Source: Asparagopsis taxiformis (lineage: Eukaryota; Rhodophyta; Florideophyceae; Bonnemaisoniales; Bonnemaisoniaceae). From it: a DNA stretch of 64,000 nucleotides. The DNA is taken from the NCBI GenBank assembly GCA_030407315.1, contig JALQPE010001730.1, positions 62,001 through 126,000 of the forward strand, given 5' to 3'. The translations under genes and the position numbers were made by a program. Under the pieces are notes generated by a model. The model did not search any database. It had not been told where the DNA came from and was given only the letters and a program-made list of their open reading frames with translations. Shown here one piece after another: positions 52,994 to 62,909 of the stretch; the stretch's first letter is position 1, and every line of letters starts with the position of its first letter.

Positions 52994-55553
52994 CTATCTA
53001 CCATTTCCAAGTGAAGATAAACCGGCACGAATTTCCTTTTCGACTCCTGATCTCAATTTCTTGTTTGTGAGAGAAGGAAACTCAGCGATAACACTTTCTA
53101 CTGGAATTGTTTCATTCCAAGGCTTTGAATGCTTCCCCTTCCCCAGCGAAGCCGGGCGGTATTTTCCTGACCAAGCATCACGTTTGTCGTAAACTTCATA
53201 CCATCGTATGCGAAGCTTGCACACTATCCCTTCCTTGTTCCGAATACATTCCACAACCTGTCCGATCCAAAATGGCAATTCTTTTGTACATCCCTCCCCA
53301 TTTACGGCGACAAACCGGTTCCGAGAATATGAAAGATTAGATACGGGCTCTGGATACTCGGCGTATACTTCATTTTCATCACAATGCATTATGTTCATAG
53401 AATCCCTTTTGTATTTTCCTTTCAGCTCGAAGCAATCCCGAAGATTCCAGTGCGGAGGTTCAACCCTATTTCTGTAAACATGTTCCACAAGTTCCAGAAG
53501 TGCCTGCATTTTCATAGGACAATTTATCCTGGATTCTTCAGACCGTATTCTGAACAGAACCTTATTCCGATCTGGCGGAGACACAACATTGTTGGGCGGC
53601 GTTGAACGGAGAGAAGGTGGGCAAATAGTGAACCCTTTCAGTCCTGGGGTGCTAGTGGGAAGTCTTTCCCACTGATCATCACTGAATACCTTCACATCGC
53701 ATGCAGTGTTGTAGAAGTCAGAATTCGTTTTTGGTTCTTCGTCCCGGTAGAACCTGAAATACCTGTACTTTGAGAAAGGCTTTACCTTCCCGATACAGTT
53801 TGTCTCCCTGCATAGGCCTGAGAAATTGATAATATGAAGCATACGAACCACAACTGGCTGTGGTGTGAAGGACTTCCTCAACTCCTCGAGTAGTTCTTCC
53901 ATAGTCACAGCGTTATTAGAATGCATTCTTCTCGAGGTACAACTGAATGCTTGGTCAATATCAGCATGTGTATGTCCTACAGGAAGGAAAGACACGAAAA
54001 CCTCTTGATAAACTCCCCAGGCCACGAGACATTCCAAATAACAAAACAAAAATTTGTTCTTGTTTTCGCGTGTGCAGTTATCGACTTGCAAGTACAAGGT
54101 TCCTTCAAGTTGTGAGCTCTCGGCCTTGGCTGACAGACTTCTATGGAGAGCTTCAATGATATGATTTGCCCCAGTCTCATGCTCTGCAGTCATTGTATAT
54201 AGTGTGAGGCGTTTTCGAACTCTATGTTCGAGTACACCAACAAGTTTCACCTTGAGACTGTGCCCAACGGTTGCTTTCGTACTCACGGAGAAGTGAGGAA
54301 GTCCATAACCAGATTGATCAGCACCGTCAATAATTAGGGATGTATATTTTGAGGGATACAATGTAGTTAGTTCACATTTCCTCTGGTATTCTCTTCTTTC
54401 TCTGGCGACCATCTCGATATGCAAACGCCTTCTCTCGAGAAGAGGGGCAGTACGAGTCACATCTGTTCCGAGTCTCTCTAAGGCACTGCGAATGTATTCG
54501 CACTCAGTACATTTTGTAAACCTCTGAATTCTCCGTACTTTGATATCTCCACAATATGTCTTCCATGTGGAGTAGAAGTAAGTTAGAGAAGGTGGGTTTT
54601 GTGTACCATACAGAACAGAGTACTGTTCACAGAACATTTCATAGACAGCTTTTTTTTGGAATAGTGGGAGATGCCTCTCGTTTGTATCTGGCATCCGATC
54701 TGCCGTTGACTCTGCGAACCGCTCTAGGAAGCATATTACTGCATCTCTGCTGGGAGAAGCCAGGTGTTTTGATGTTTGAATTGAACAGAAGCTTCTTCCG
54801 TTCGTATATGACTTCTTGACGGAGCTCTGTAGGTGCCGGGAAAACTTAAAAGAGGACTCAAGGAACTTGTAACAGACCTTCCTCCCTGCAAACCTGAAGA
54901 TCATAGAACTTGGCTCCAGTAAATTTTGCAGATATCTTCTCCTATCTTCATTTCCCCAGAGAAGTACTCGGGAAGTTTCACTGGACAAGAATACACAATC
55001 TGTTCTCGAAAAGCAATTCTGTTGACAGCATTTCATCTTCTTCATTTCTGTGCTCGACAGAGACAGAACAAGATTTCTCCTGAATATCTTCCTTCTGCTT
55101 TCTGGTTTCAACAACTTACCTCTTACTTTGCTGTCGTACGGCTTTCTTTTCCGATTGTAGTGATTTTTGGAGTGGAAGTTCTCTGCAGAAACAAATTTGT
55201 TTCGCTCAGAAACTTTTAGAGCATCAGAAGAAACTTGTTCATTATCAGGATCGTCCATGTCGCTCAAGGGGACTTCAAAATTCCTTGACCCAATGAGATC
55301 AGGTACAAAGTCATTAGATCCTTGATCCGCTCTTGCGGTCTCTGTAGGGATTCCGTACATGTGCAAAACTTTCTCTGAACTCTCTTCTTCTCCTTTCTGA
55401 ATTTTTCTCCTTTCGTTATCAAGGCACTGGATCCATGCATAGTGAGTGTGAAACCAGGATCTACTCCCAATGAAAATAGAATGGATTCTGCTTGGGTACG
55501 CAGTACATCGTGATCGCAGGGGGAAAGCGGGGTGAGATCTTGTGTGCTCATTG
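52994..55553 (-). pseudogene. DDE-like transposase (DUF7869-like), one frameshift near the N-terminus
   Basis: The main frame (52,994 to the ATG at 55,358, ~787 residues) has a Cys-containing N-terminal domain (KCCQQNCFSR; DRRRYLQNLL; GRKVCYKFL). A linker with a Cys pair (FTKCTECEYI) follows. The RNase H-like core shows LIIDGADQSG, LYLQVDNCTRENKN and FLPVGHTHADIDQ, candidate acidic triad positions. A C-terminal reader-like domain is PFWIGQVVEC...RIRWYEVY. This motif set matches what I know as DUF7869 proteins found in eukaryotic transposons. An upstream start (ATG 55,553, MSTQDL) runs in another frame up to an A-run near 55,425, so the full gene needs a one-base shift; the shorter form may suffice. 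It is head-to-tail with the dioxygenase and the second ParB-methyltransferase. Confidence 0.65.
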
Positions 55554-55942
55554 TGAAAGATCCGAAAATGGTTCTGTTTTGATTGTTACGCAATAGTGGT
55601 TGAGAAAATAGAACAGGGATATCGGACAAATCATATTTTCCTAGAGCTCTCTATACAAATTACTTATCTAAAACTTTATCACTCAGGAGTCTGCTGTATC
55701 GGCTGTCAGGAAAATTTTGGCGTTGAAGAATTGTAACGGGAAGAAATATAATATACGTGTAACGGTATGTATTCCTAGACTCGAGCACAGCAGCATCCGT
55801 TACAGTATTTCTGAAGAATAGAAGTTTACTGGAAAGGTTTCCAATTTCAGGCTATGGTGTACTTCTCGATAAGGGCAACAGGAGAGAACTGATAGCTGCG
55901 ATTCGTCCATGTTCTACTATATGTTACAAATGGTCGTGAAAA

Positions 55943-58846
55943 TCATTGCTTGCCGGAGATACCATTTGAAACTTGCATTGCATATAGATCCCATGAGAAT
56001 ACTCCTACGAGACCTTGCAAAGTCTTGGGTGGCTCCTCAACCCCACCATAGCCATACGGGTACGCATAGTTCTTAGCATTTTCCTTCACCTCAAAATGAT
56101 AGCAAGATATGAGCTTCTGACCTTTCTTCTCATATTTGGTCAGCGACACATTATGAATTGAAGTTTGAAGAGCGGTACTTTCTTCCCGTCCTGGAAGAAG
56201 CTTTGCAACCCCCACAATGTTACCGTCTATCATGAGGTCCACTATATCCCCTCCTCTGGGAACTTGTCTTTCGTTTCCATCTTCTGTTACTCTTGCAATA
56301 CAGTCAATCTCTCCACTGCTGTCTGTATTTCTGGAATCCCCTATCTTTCTCTTCTTCGAATCATTTTTCGTTTTGGGAACCTTTGAATACAATATTTCGG
56401 CTACAGCTCGAAGTCTTTCATGAGCAATGCGGAAAGTTCGGGCATTCGCCTCAATTACAACGCATGATCGAGCGGTTCTCATTGATGCAATAGCAGTTGT
56501 TAACGTTCCTGAGTACATATCCAAAACAGAACCTCTTTCCGGACAGAAAGTATTGATTAGCTCAGAAAGTAGGGCAATGTTTTTTTCCTCCGTAAGAACC
56601 GGGGCCTTTGAGCCAGGAATAACAAGCTTTTCTTTAGAAACAGGTATATCTGACATCGCAGCGAACCTTCTGCTTGTCTTTGAAGGGACAAAATGGTACG
56701 GACTCTTCAGATCAGGTTTGAAACCATCTTTAGAAGCCCCTGGTGCCTTTGCGATCACTGCAAAGTCACATGCGTTTTGAGGAAAGTTTTCACCTCTGTG
56801 GTGTTGTATGGTTCGAGTATCCTTCATTATAACGAAAGGATACTCTGGACCGGAAAAACCAATCCGATGAAGCTCACTGTAAAAACTTTCGAAGTTTCGG
56901 AACGACAAAAACGAAAGAAACCATCCACCGGGCTTCAGAACTCGTCTCGCGAACTGGCAAAGAGATTTAATTTCTTTGTCGTCGATAAAATTGTCGTAGT
57001 TTGTGGTACGAAGTGCCTGGGACTTCGGAGTACCATATGGCGGATCGGTAAGGATGAAGTCAAAAAGGGGGTGGTTATCAGTCCATACCGTTTTGTCGAA
57101 TTCTTGCCATTTCATCTGATAACAAGCAACTCCCATTTGACTCAAGTGATCAATTTTATCTTCTGAGTTATTTTCATCTGGAGCAGATCGCTTTGGTCGA
57201 GTATTCAGCCTTTCAGAATTCAAACTTGGAACGTTTCCAGCACAGACAATCTCACCTTGCTTAGTTCCTGTTTTACCGGGATCAGAAACATGTTCCGATT
57301 TAGAAATTTTGCTCTCGGAAGGCTTAACAACTTCATTATGCTCTTGTTCAGACCTAGCGACAGTTTCTGCGCTGACTTCACCCTTTTCTGTTATTTGTTC
57401 TTCACCTCCATCATTCTCATTGGGTAAGGCACCCTCTGAAAGATCACCATCAACTTGAACAGAATCATACTCTGAAATGCTCCTATTTTGCTCAATGTAT
57501 TTCTTTTCCTTCATTGGTGCTGCCTCTGGACAGACTTTTCGGTATTGCTTCAAGAGCGTTTCAAGAATTTCTGTGTCGTTACCAGAGTTAGCAGAAACTT
57601 CTGTATCGAACTTAGTCGATCTAAGAAGGTTATTCTTGATTGCTTCCATGCCAGAGGGCCATGTTTCCTCCTCGATGAGGGACTCGAACTTCCTAGCCTC
57701 CCTCAAAGCATGACAAGCGCTTTCGAATTGCTCTACTGTGGCTTTGTAGGATGCTGCTTTAAACTTATTTGACCTCGAAATTTCTCTGAGGCGATACAGT
57801 GTGTTGATCTGATTTTGCTCTGCGTCCGGCCCCGTAGCGTTCATAAACTTGGTAGCTGACTTGATCGATGTAATGTTAATGAACCTACGGAACACCCGAC
57901 AGTCAACTGTGTGCATTGCAGACACGTAGTCACCAATTTTCTCTCCTGATGAGAGGGGTTCCGCAAGCTCTGGATGTTCCGAGTTCATTATCTTACCAAT
58001 TTCATGAATGAATTTTAGTGGTAATCGAACAGCCGTAGTAGCTGTTTGTCTCATAGTTTTATCTTTGAGATGTGTGCATCCATCATATGCAGAGGCAATT
58101 TGCTTTGCAGTTGGTTGCTTCCCGTTCGACATCGTCCTTAACCGATCTGATTCTTCGCGAAGACCAATTAGCGTATCGTACAACGTGGACTCGATGAAAA
58201 AGGATGCATCGTGCTTCCTGTTTTGATGCCGTCCCAACTGTTTCAAAACTTGTAAGCTATGACCGCCTTTCAGAATAGTAACGGGCCAGAGAAATGACTC
58301 CCATACATCTGGGCTCTCATCCATCAGCTCCAGAATGGCGGTGAGTCTATGCATCCCATCTACTACACCATACCAAACAGAACGACCTTCTGCTTTTTCG
58401 ACTGCCTGAGACTCGGAAAGAGGTTTTCCATCGGATCCTTTCATAGATCGGAAGAAGTCTACTACGTGGCGTTTCAGACCACCAGTGAGTTCGACTACGA
58501 TCCCGTTATCGGAACCAGCAATGAAACCTTGACCGTATCTGTCGTTATTTACTCGACCATTTCTCGTGTCCCGATCGAAGCTAGAACCGTTGAAAATTGC
58601 CTTCAATCTCATAACACCAGATCTTGAAATCTGTCGAACAGAGGTTAGAGGGACACAAGAACGTGGATCCACTCGCATGTTAGTGGAACCCTCCATAACA
58701 TCCGCGAAAAGCGCCATGATGGATGTGTCTCGTGGTGTGGAACGAGCATCTTGTGTACCGGAAATATTCTTTTGTTTGAAAAAAGAGCTGGACATATCTG
58801 TGATAGCCGTTTCCAAGCAAGAATTGTTGGGAGGGTGTATATGCAT
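55943..58846 (-). CDS. ParB-like / DNA methyltransferase (no SET), second type, intact
   Basis: A 967-residue protein from the ATG at 58,846. A ParB-like domain (DGMHR ~162) is followed by helical sequence (GRHQNRKHDASFF). A disordered Glu/Ser-rich linker comes next (~440-560). The methyltransferase has motif IV DPPY at ~598-601 before motif I LDMYSGTLTTAIA (~775), again the permuted beta type. The C-terminal ~120 residues (IVDLMIDGNIVGVAKLLPG; then LISCYHFEVKE and FSWDLYAMQV) replace the SET domain. They faintly recall the En/Spm-associated domain of plant CACTA proteins (DUF8039-like), which I hold only as a suggestion. It is the most upstream gene of a three-gene minus-strand run with the DDE-like and dioxygenase genes. 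All key motifs are present and uninterrupted. Confidence 0.8.
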   Translation of the reverse strand: MHIHPPNNSCLETAITDMSSSFFKQKNISGTQDARSTPRDTSIMALFADVMEGSTNMRVDPRSCVPLTSVRQISRSGVMRLKAIFNGSSFDRDTRNGRVNNDRYGQGFIAGSDNGIVVELTGGLKRHVVDFFRSMKGSDGKPLSESQAVEKAEGRSVWYGVVDGMHRLTAILELMDESPDVWESFLWPVTILKGGHSLQVLKQLGRHQNRKHDASFFIESTLYDTLIGLREESDRLRTMSNGKQPTAKQIASAYDGCTHLKDKTMRQTATTAVRLPLKFIHEIGKIMNSEHPELAEPLSSGEKIGDYVSAMHTVDCRVFRRFINITSIKSATKFMNATGPDAEQNQINTLYRLREISRSNKFKAASYKATVEQFESACHALREARKFESLIEEETWPSGMEAIKNNLLRSTKFDTEVSANSGNDTEILETLLKQYRKVCPEAAPMKEKKYIEQNRSISEYDSVQVDGDLSEGALPNENDGGEEQITEKGEVSAETVARSEQEHNEVVKPSESKISKSEHVSDPGKTGTKQGEIVCAGNVPSLNSERLNTRPKRSAPDENNSEDKIDHLSQMGVACYQMKWQEFDKTVWTDNHPLFDFILTDPPYGTPKSQALRTTNYDNFIDDKEIKSLCQFARRVLKPGGWFLSFLSFRNFESFYSELHRIGFSGPEYPFVIMKDTRTIQHHRGENFPQNACDFAVIAKAPGASKDGFKPDLKSPYHFVPSKTSRRFAAMSDIPVSKEKLVIPGSKAPVLTEEKNIALLSELINTFCPERGSVLDMYSGTLTTAIASMRTARSCVVIEANARTFRIAHERLRAVAEILYSKVPKTKNDSKKRKIGDSRNTDSSGEIDCIARVTEDGNERQVPRGGDIVDLMIDGNIVGVAKLLPGREESTALQTSIHNVSLTKYEKKGQKLISCYHFEVKENAKNYAYPYGYGGVEEPPKTLQGLVGVFSWDLYAMQVSNGISGKQ

Positions 58847-58979
58847 AGAGTGGAACACAAATTGTCCTACCAGATGTTTGGATAATAAGCAACGAAGCGC
58901 CGACGTCGGACTCCATGATGATATAAACGGAATAAAGTTCCTGAATAGTTTATTGCTACGCTCCCTGATCCGTTAAAGT

Positions 58980-60022
58980 TATAGACTCTCAGTACAATAA
59001 CATCTCTTCACGTATAGCACAGGACAGAGTGTCAACTCTGCAAGGATGGTATTCCAGAGACTTACATGCAGTGTATTATTGCAAACTGGAAAAATTTGCG
59101 GTGCAGGACGTCTAATTGCATCACTTGCTGAATATGTGAAGTAGAAATGAAATGAACTCTGCTGGCTCAGGGTTCGATACCGAAAGGGAGAAGCAAACAG
59201 CCCTTCAGGCCACACGAAGCTGAGCGAATGTATGACAAGCCGGCTCCATCTTGTAGTCAAGGCCATCACTCCACTCTTCGGTCTGGCTAGCCAGTCAGCG
59301 TTGAATATCAATATTGGACTATACATCTGACTGCAGACGTATCTAGAGATCCTTTCTCAACACATGTGGCTAAAATGAATCACTGAAACCGGTAATGAAT
59401 TTTGAAAGGTGACCTGAACGACAAGTGTTCTCATGATAATGCTTCATATCAAAATGTATTTTTAGTAATCCAATTACAAAATGGTAATATTCAGAACTAT
59501 TTCTGCTCTATTCCTATTTCACAGCTGTAGAAACCTATCCGTCTGATATCAATATTAGTCGATAGGTTTCAATCTGCTTCAATTTGAGTTTCCACCGTCA
59601 CCTCGAAGAGCTTAGTTAGTACATCTTTCATGCATCCATTTTACACCTGGTGAAGACAATGGCAACCCTACTCCTCAAACTGCTCACATTTCCCTAGCGT
59701 TGTATGTTGCAGTCAGATAAGTAGACCTACTTTGAATTCGGAATTCCATACTGAACACCACTGGGAGTTCGCCATATGGACTAGCTTCTTATTGTACTGC
59801 TTACCGTTGGAAGCAGCAGAACCTAAATAATATTCTGAAAATATTGAATCAATGAAAATTTCTTTGAATTGTTTCCGAGTTTGAATACTTTATCTTTATT
59901 TCGTATTCAGGATATTGTTCTGGTTCCAGCACCTAGCGTGAATATAACAGTTGGTTGTCAAAACCAGTATTTGATATTTGCCATACAACGTTGTATGGTA
60001 CCATAAACGACTTCGTTTCAAA
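58980..60022. other. Intergenic ~1 kb, no gene supported
   Basis: A minus-strand frame of 115 codons (58,979-59,326) has no recognisable features. A hairpin with GAAACCTATC arms sits at about 59,529-59,572. A perfect palindrome CCATACAACGTTGTATGG (59,981-59,998) lies directly upstream of the next gene's ATG, where it could be a regulatory site. Confidence 0.4.
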
Positions 60023-61018
60023 ATGCGTACGAGGTCTGGTCGCCCAACAACAGCGAAAAAAGTACCGCGCGGGTCGCTCAAGAAGAGCTCGGCGACTAAG
60101 GTACCCGTCCAAGCGCAAAAATCCCTACGCGCTGGATCAAGCAAGGATACATCGCCCGTTATTCAAGATGAGCGCTCCCTAGAAACTGTTACACTCCCAA
60201 GTCAAGCGAAGAGGTCAGTATCTCTCACAATTTCACAACGAAGAAGACTATCGAATGCCAAAGAGCTCTCAGCTCCTTCTCAAATCAAGAAACTTACTAC
60301 AAAGCATTGCTGTAAGCTAAAATGCTTCCAAAAGGTTGACCGAGATCAGCTTTGTGATGATATGAAGAAAGTTGCACATATGAACCAGAAAGATCGACGC
60401 CATTTCTTACAATCTTTGTTTGTGCAAGAGTTTGAAACGTACCGTTACGGTGGAAGGAGAGTTTGCTACAAATTTCTGAACCAAACATTCCGATTTTCAA
60501 TTGATATGCAGTGGAAAACGAAAATGAAGCTTATTGGTGCGTCTGCCTCTCAACCAGTTGAATATCCTGATTCGGAACTAGGTTCTGCTTCTGGTAGCGA
60601 AAAGCAACCTGAAATTGATGAACAAGATCAGTTGCACCCTGAGGAATCAGATGATATGGTCAACATTGATGAACAAGATCAGTTGCGCCCCGAGGAATCA
60701 GATGATATGGTCAACACGTTTGTTGCTGTGAAAGGGACAGGCTGTTCAGCTGAGGAGCCTTTCTGGTTAGCAAAGGTTAAAGGTGTAGAAAGGGGAAAAA
60801 AGGAAAGAAATTTAGTCAAGATCACAGTTGAATGGATGGAAAAGAAGGATGGAAATGCCCTAACGTGCCGTTATGAACCATGTTTGAGAAGGAATGGATG
60901 CCCTTGGGTCGACCATATCTCTCCTGATAGTGTTATCCTTGAGATCCCGGAGCTTGTAGATGATCGGCTGGATTCCTATTCGCGTGACTTCTTGACCAAG
61001 TTCCTAGACCTAGACTAG
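60023..61018 (+). CDS. 'Coreless' paralog of the DDE-like transposase
   Basis: A 331-residue protein from the ATG at 60,023. The first ~100 residues are basic and disordered. They are followed by the same Cys domain as the DDE-like protein (KHCCKLKCFQK; DRRHFLQSLF; GGRRVCYKFLNQTFRFS). After a short acidic double repeat (EQDQLHPEESDDMVN twice) comes the same C-terminal reader-like domain (FVAVKGTGC, PFWLAKVKGV, TVEWMEKKD, HISPDSVILEIPEL). The entire RNase H-like core (about 400 residues) is missing, yet the frame is clean. It may be an accessory or repressor form that binds the same sites or partners without catalysis (inference). It is transcribed divergently from the ParB-methyltransferase. 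Confidence 0.7.
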   Translation: MRTRSGRPTTAKKVPRGSLKKSSATKVPVQAQKSLRAGSSKDTSPVIQDERSLETVTLPSQAKRSVSLTISQRRRLSNAKELSAPSQIKKLTTKHCCKLKCFQKVDRDQLCDDMKKVAHMNQKDRRHFLQSLFVQEFETYRYGGRRVCYKFLNQTFRFSIDMQWKTKMKLIGASASQPVEYPDSELGSASGSEKQPEIDEQDQLHPEESDDMVNIDEQDQLRPEESDDMVNTFVAVKGTGCSAEEPFWLAKVKGVERGKKERNLVKITVEWMEKKDGNALTCRYEPCLRRNGCPWVDHISPDSVILEIPELVDDRLDSYSRDFLTKFLDLD

Positions 61019-61323
61019 AATATTTCTGTGAACCAATAGCAATGTTTCCAAGATCCACACCTATCAAACGCAGCAGAATTCAATTGCGGTTGGAGTATGT
61101 TTGAGCGACAAATGAGTAAAATCAACTTAGGCAGAGGATGGCAGCAACGGGGAACGAAATATTTACTGTCCAGTGACGTATAATATAACTGTGCACTACG
61201 CAGGAACATCATCAGTTCACGTTGGAAAATTTCACTATGTCTTGGGGATGCAATCTGACACGACTACATGTCTGACAGCTTCATCAAGACGCTGCAGCGT
61301 GCCCAAAATGTTGATAGCTCGTG

Positions 61324-62450
61324 TTACCAGTCCTCTCCCAAACCGTCATCGATATTTGACTCTTCACTGTAAACGAGTACTCCTTCCATAGAAACCGCAG
61401 CCCAGAGCCGACCAGTGGGGCAAACGCTAACACAATGGACTTCTGCTTTCATCAGCTTTTTTCGTCGAAGTAAACTTTCAGAGCGTGCGCCCGGAAGCGA
61501 CATTTGATCCGCATGCCGCATCTCGCCATAGTCTACATCCTCCTCACTGTCGTCATTGATTGCATCCATCGCTTCCCCGCCGAGCGTCACCTTCTTAGAA
61601 TTCAATTTATCCAATACTCCGTGAGCAGAAGCTGAACGCACACGTTTGCCACCGCCGCACTTAACATAATGCCTGCTCATGAGTTTGGCCTCAACAGGAA
61701 CAACATGCTTTCGACGCCGGCGACATCCATGCAGAGATCGCGGTGCACCATCAGATTGTAGGTCGTTATATCGAAGACGCCAGCACAACAAAACCCCATC
61801 ACAAGAGATAGTAAGAGGGGCGCGCTTACCAACGAAGAGTACAGTGTTGATCGCTTCACGATGGCCGTATAAGACGAGAGGTCGAACATGAACGCCCGCC
61901 CGGTGATCGGAATTTACTGAGAAGACATGCGTTGTTCCAGACGAATCTCCAACTGCCACACGATGTGAGTCAGGGCTCCAAGCTATACAGTTATACATGG
62001 TGGAGCAGCGGCGCCGACATTAAAGCCATCGTGTTTGTTAATGGCAGCATGGGAGGGGATTGGAGTGAGCGGTACTCACCAGATTTCCACCGTATAATCT
62101 GATGCGAATGAAGCGAATGCACCAGAAGGAGATATGCGAGGAGCTGTGATTTTAGAGAGGCGCAGAGACATGCGAGCGGATATCCGTGCGGATGACGACG
62201 AAACGAGGTAGCAGCGAGCGAGCTCGTCGACAAGTAGGATCTGTCCAGTCGTTTAGGATTGAGAAATGTGCAAGAGAGGATGGGTGGCCTCGAACGAGAG
62301 AGTGCGAGTTCGACCTGCAACGAGATCAATTTGAATGAGACGCGCTTCGGTAGTGAGCAACAAGGTGTTCCCTGATTTCGTGAAAGTCAAACCACCACCT
62401 GTGTATCGGGCACCAAGAAGATGACGAATGGAATAGTTTGGAATACCCAT
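61324..62450 (-). pseudogene. PWP2/UTP1-like WD40 gene, internally deleted
   Basis: PWP2 (UTP1) is a WD40 protein of the small-subunit processome in the nucleolus, normally ~900 residues. From the ATG at 62,450 the N-terminal blade is clear (RHLLGARYTGGGLTFTKSG; then IQIDL, LSFE). A segment to VEIW near 62,091 needs a frame change and is followed by GTGAGT. The next block (CIAWSPDSHRVAVGDSSG; LYGHREAIN; SCDGVLLCW) fits early PWP2 blades. The sequence then jumps to the late part (GVLDKLNSKK...LPGAR...CPTGRLWAAVSMEGVLVYS). About 400 residues of central blades and most of the UTP12-type C-terminus are gone; only an out-of-frame trace follows (AINILGTLQRLDEAV). I read this as a decayed duplicate; unusual splicing is less likely. 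Confidence 0.6.
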
Positions 62451-62909
62451 TTTGAGGAAGATGGGCGCTGAGAACAAAGTTGTTGGTGGTTTGCGAATGT
62501 AGCGAACTGAGGTCACGGAAGGATGTCTATCAGGCCACTGTGAGAATGTTGCTGGTGTTACGACTTCGCCGACGGATTTGAAATAAATTAATTTCGTTGG
62601 AACGCCCGTCCACGTGGCCACGGGTACAAAACAAGTGTTGCCAACTCGACAGATCATATCAAGAATCGCACTTGACCGGGCGTGATCTTCCTTTACAACT
62701 TGGCCATCATCTTGATCTCTTTGCAAACTACTGAAGCTTGCTCCACTTCTAGGTTATGCATCAACAGCTCGAAAACCTTTCCGATTCATCGGCTGATTCC
62801 TTTCATTCTGCACTTTCCATCGCCGAACATCCTTCTATCCCACCTTCACCAACCTTACCATCCAACACAACCTTTCCGCCTCATCACACACCGCTCTCTG
62901 CGTCCAGGT

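Noticed and set aside
21317..58846. Prokaryotic or phage origin of the window, suggested by ParB and DNA methylase domains
   Set aside because: SET, NB-ARC, PWP2 and CBM20-trehalose synthase sequences, CACTA-type ends, disordered nuclear-type linkers and GT...AG introns point to a eukaryote. No Shine-Dalgarno-led operons are present.
59155..59215. tRNA-like GGTTCGATACC motif
   Set aside because: The flanking bases do not form a T-stem and no cloverleaf can be built around it.
42743..61200. A complete second CACTA element with defined right end
   Set aside because: I could not find a matching ...CAGTAGTG terminus or target duplication before the host genes, so only the left end is annotated.
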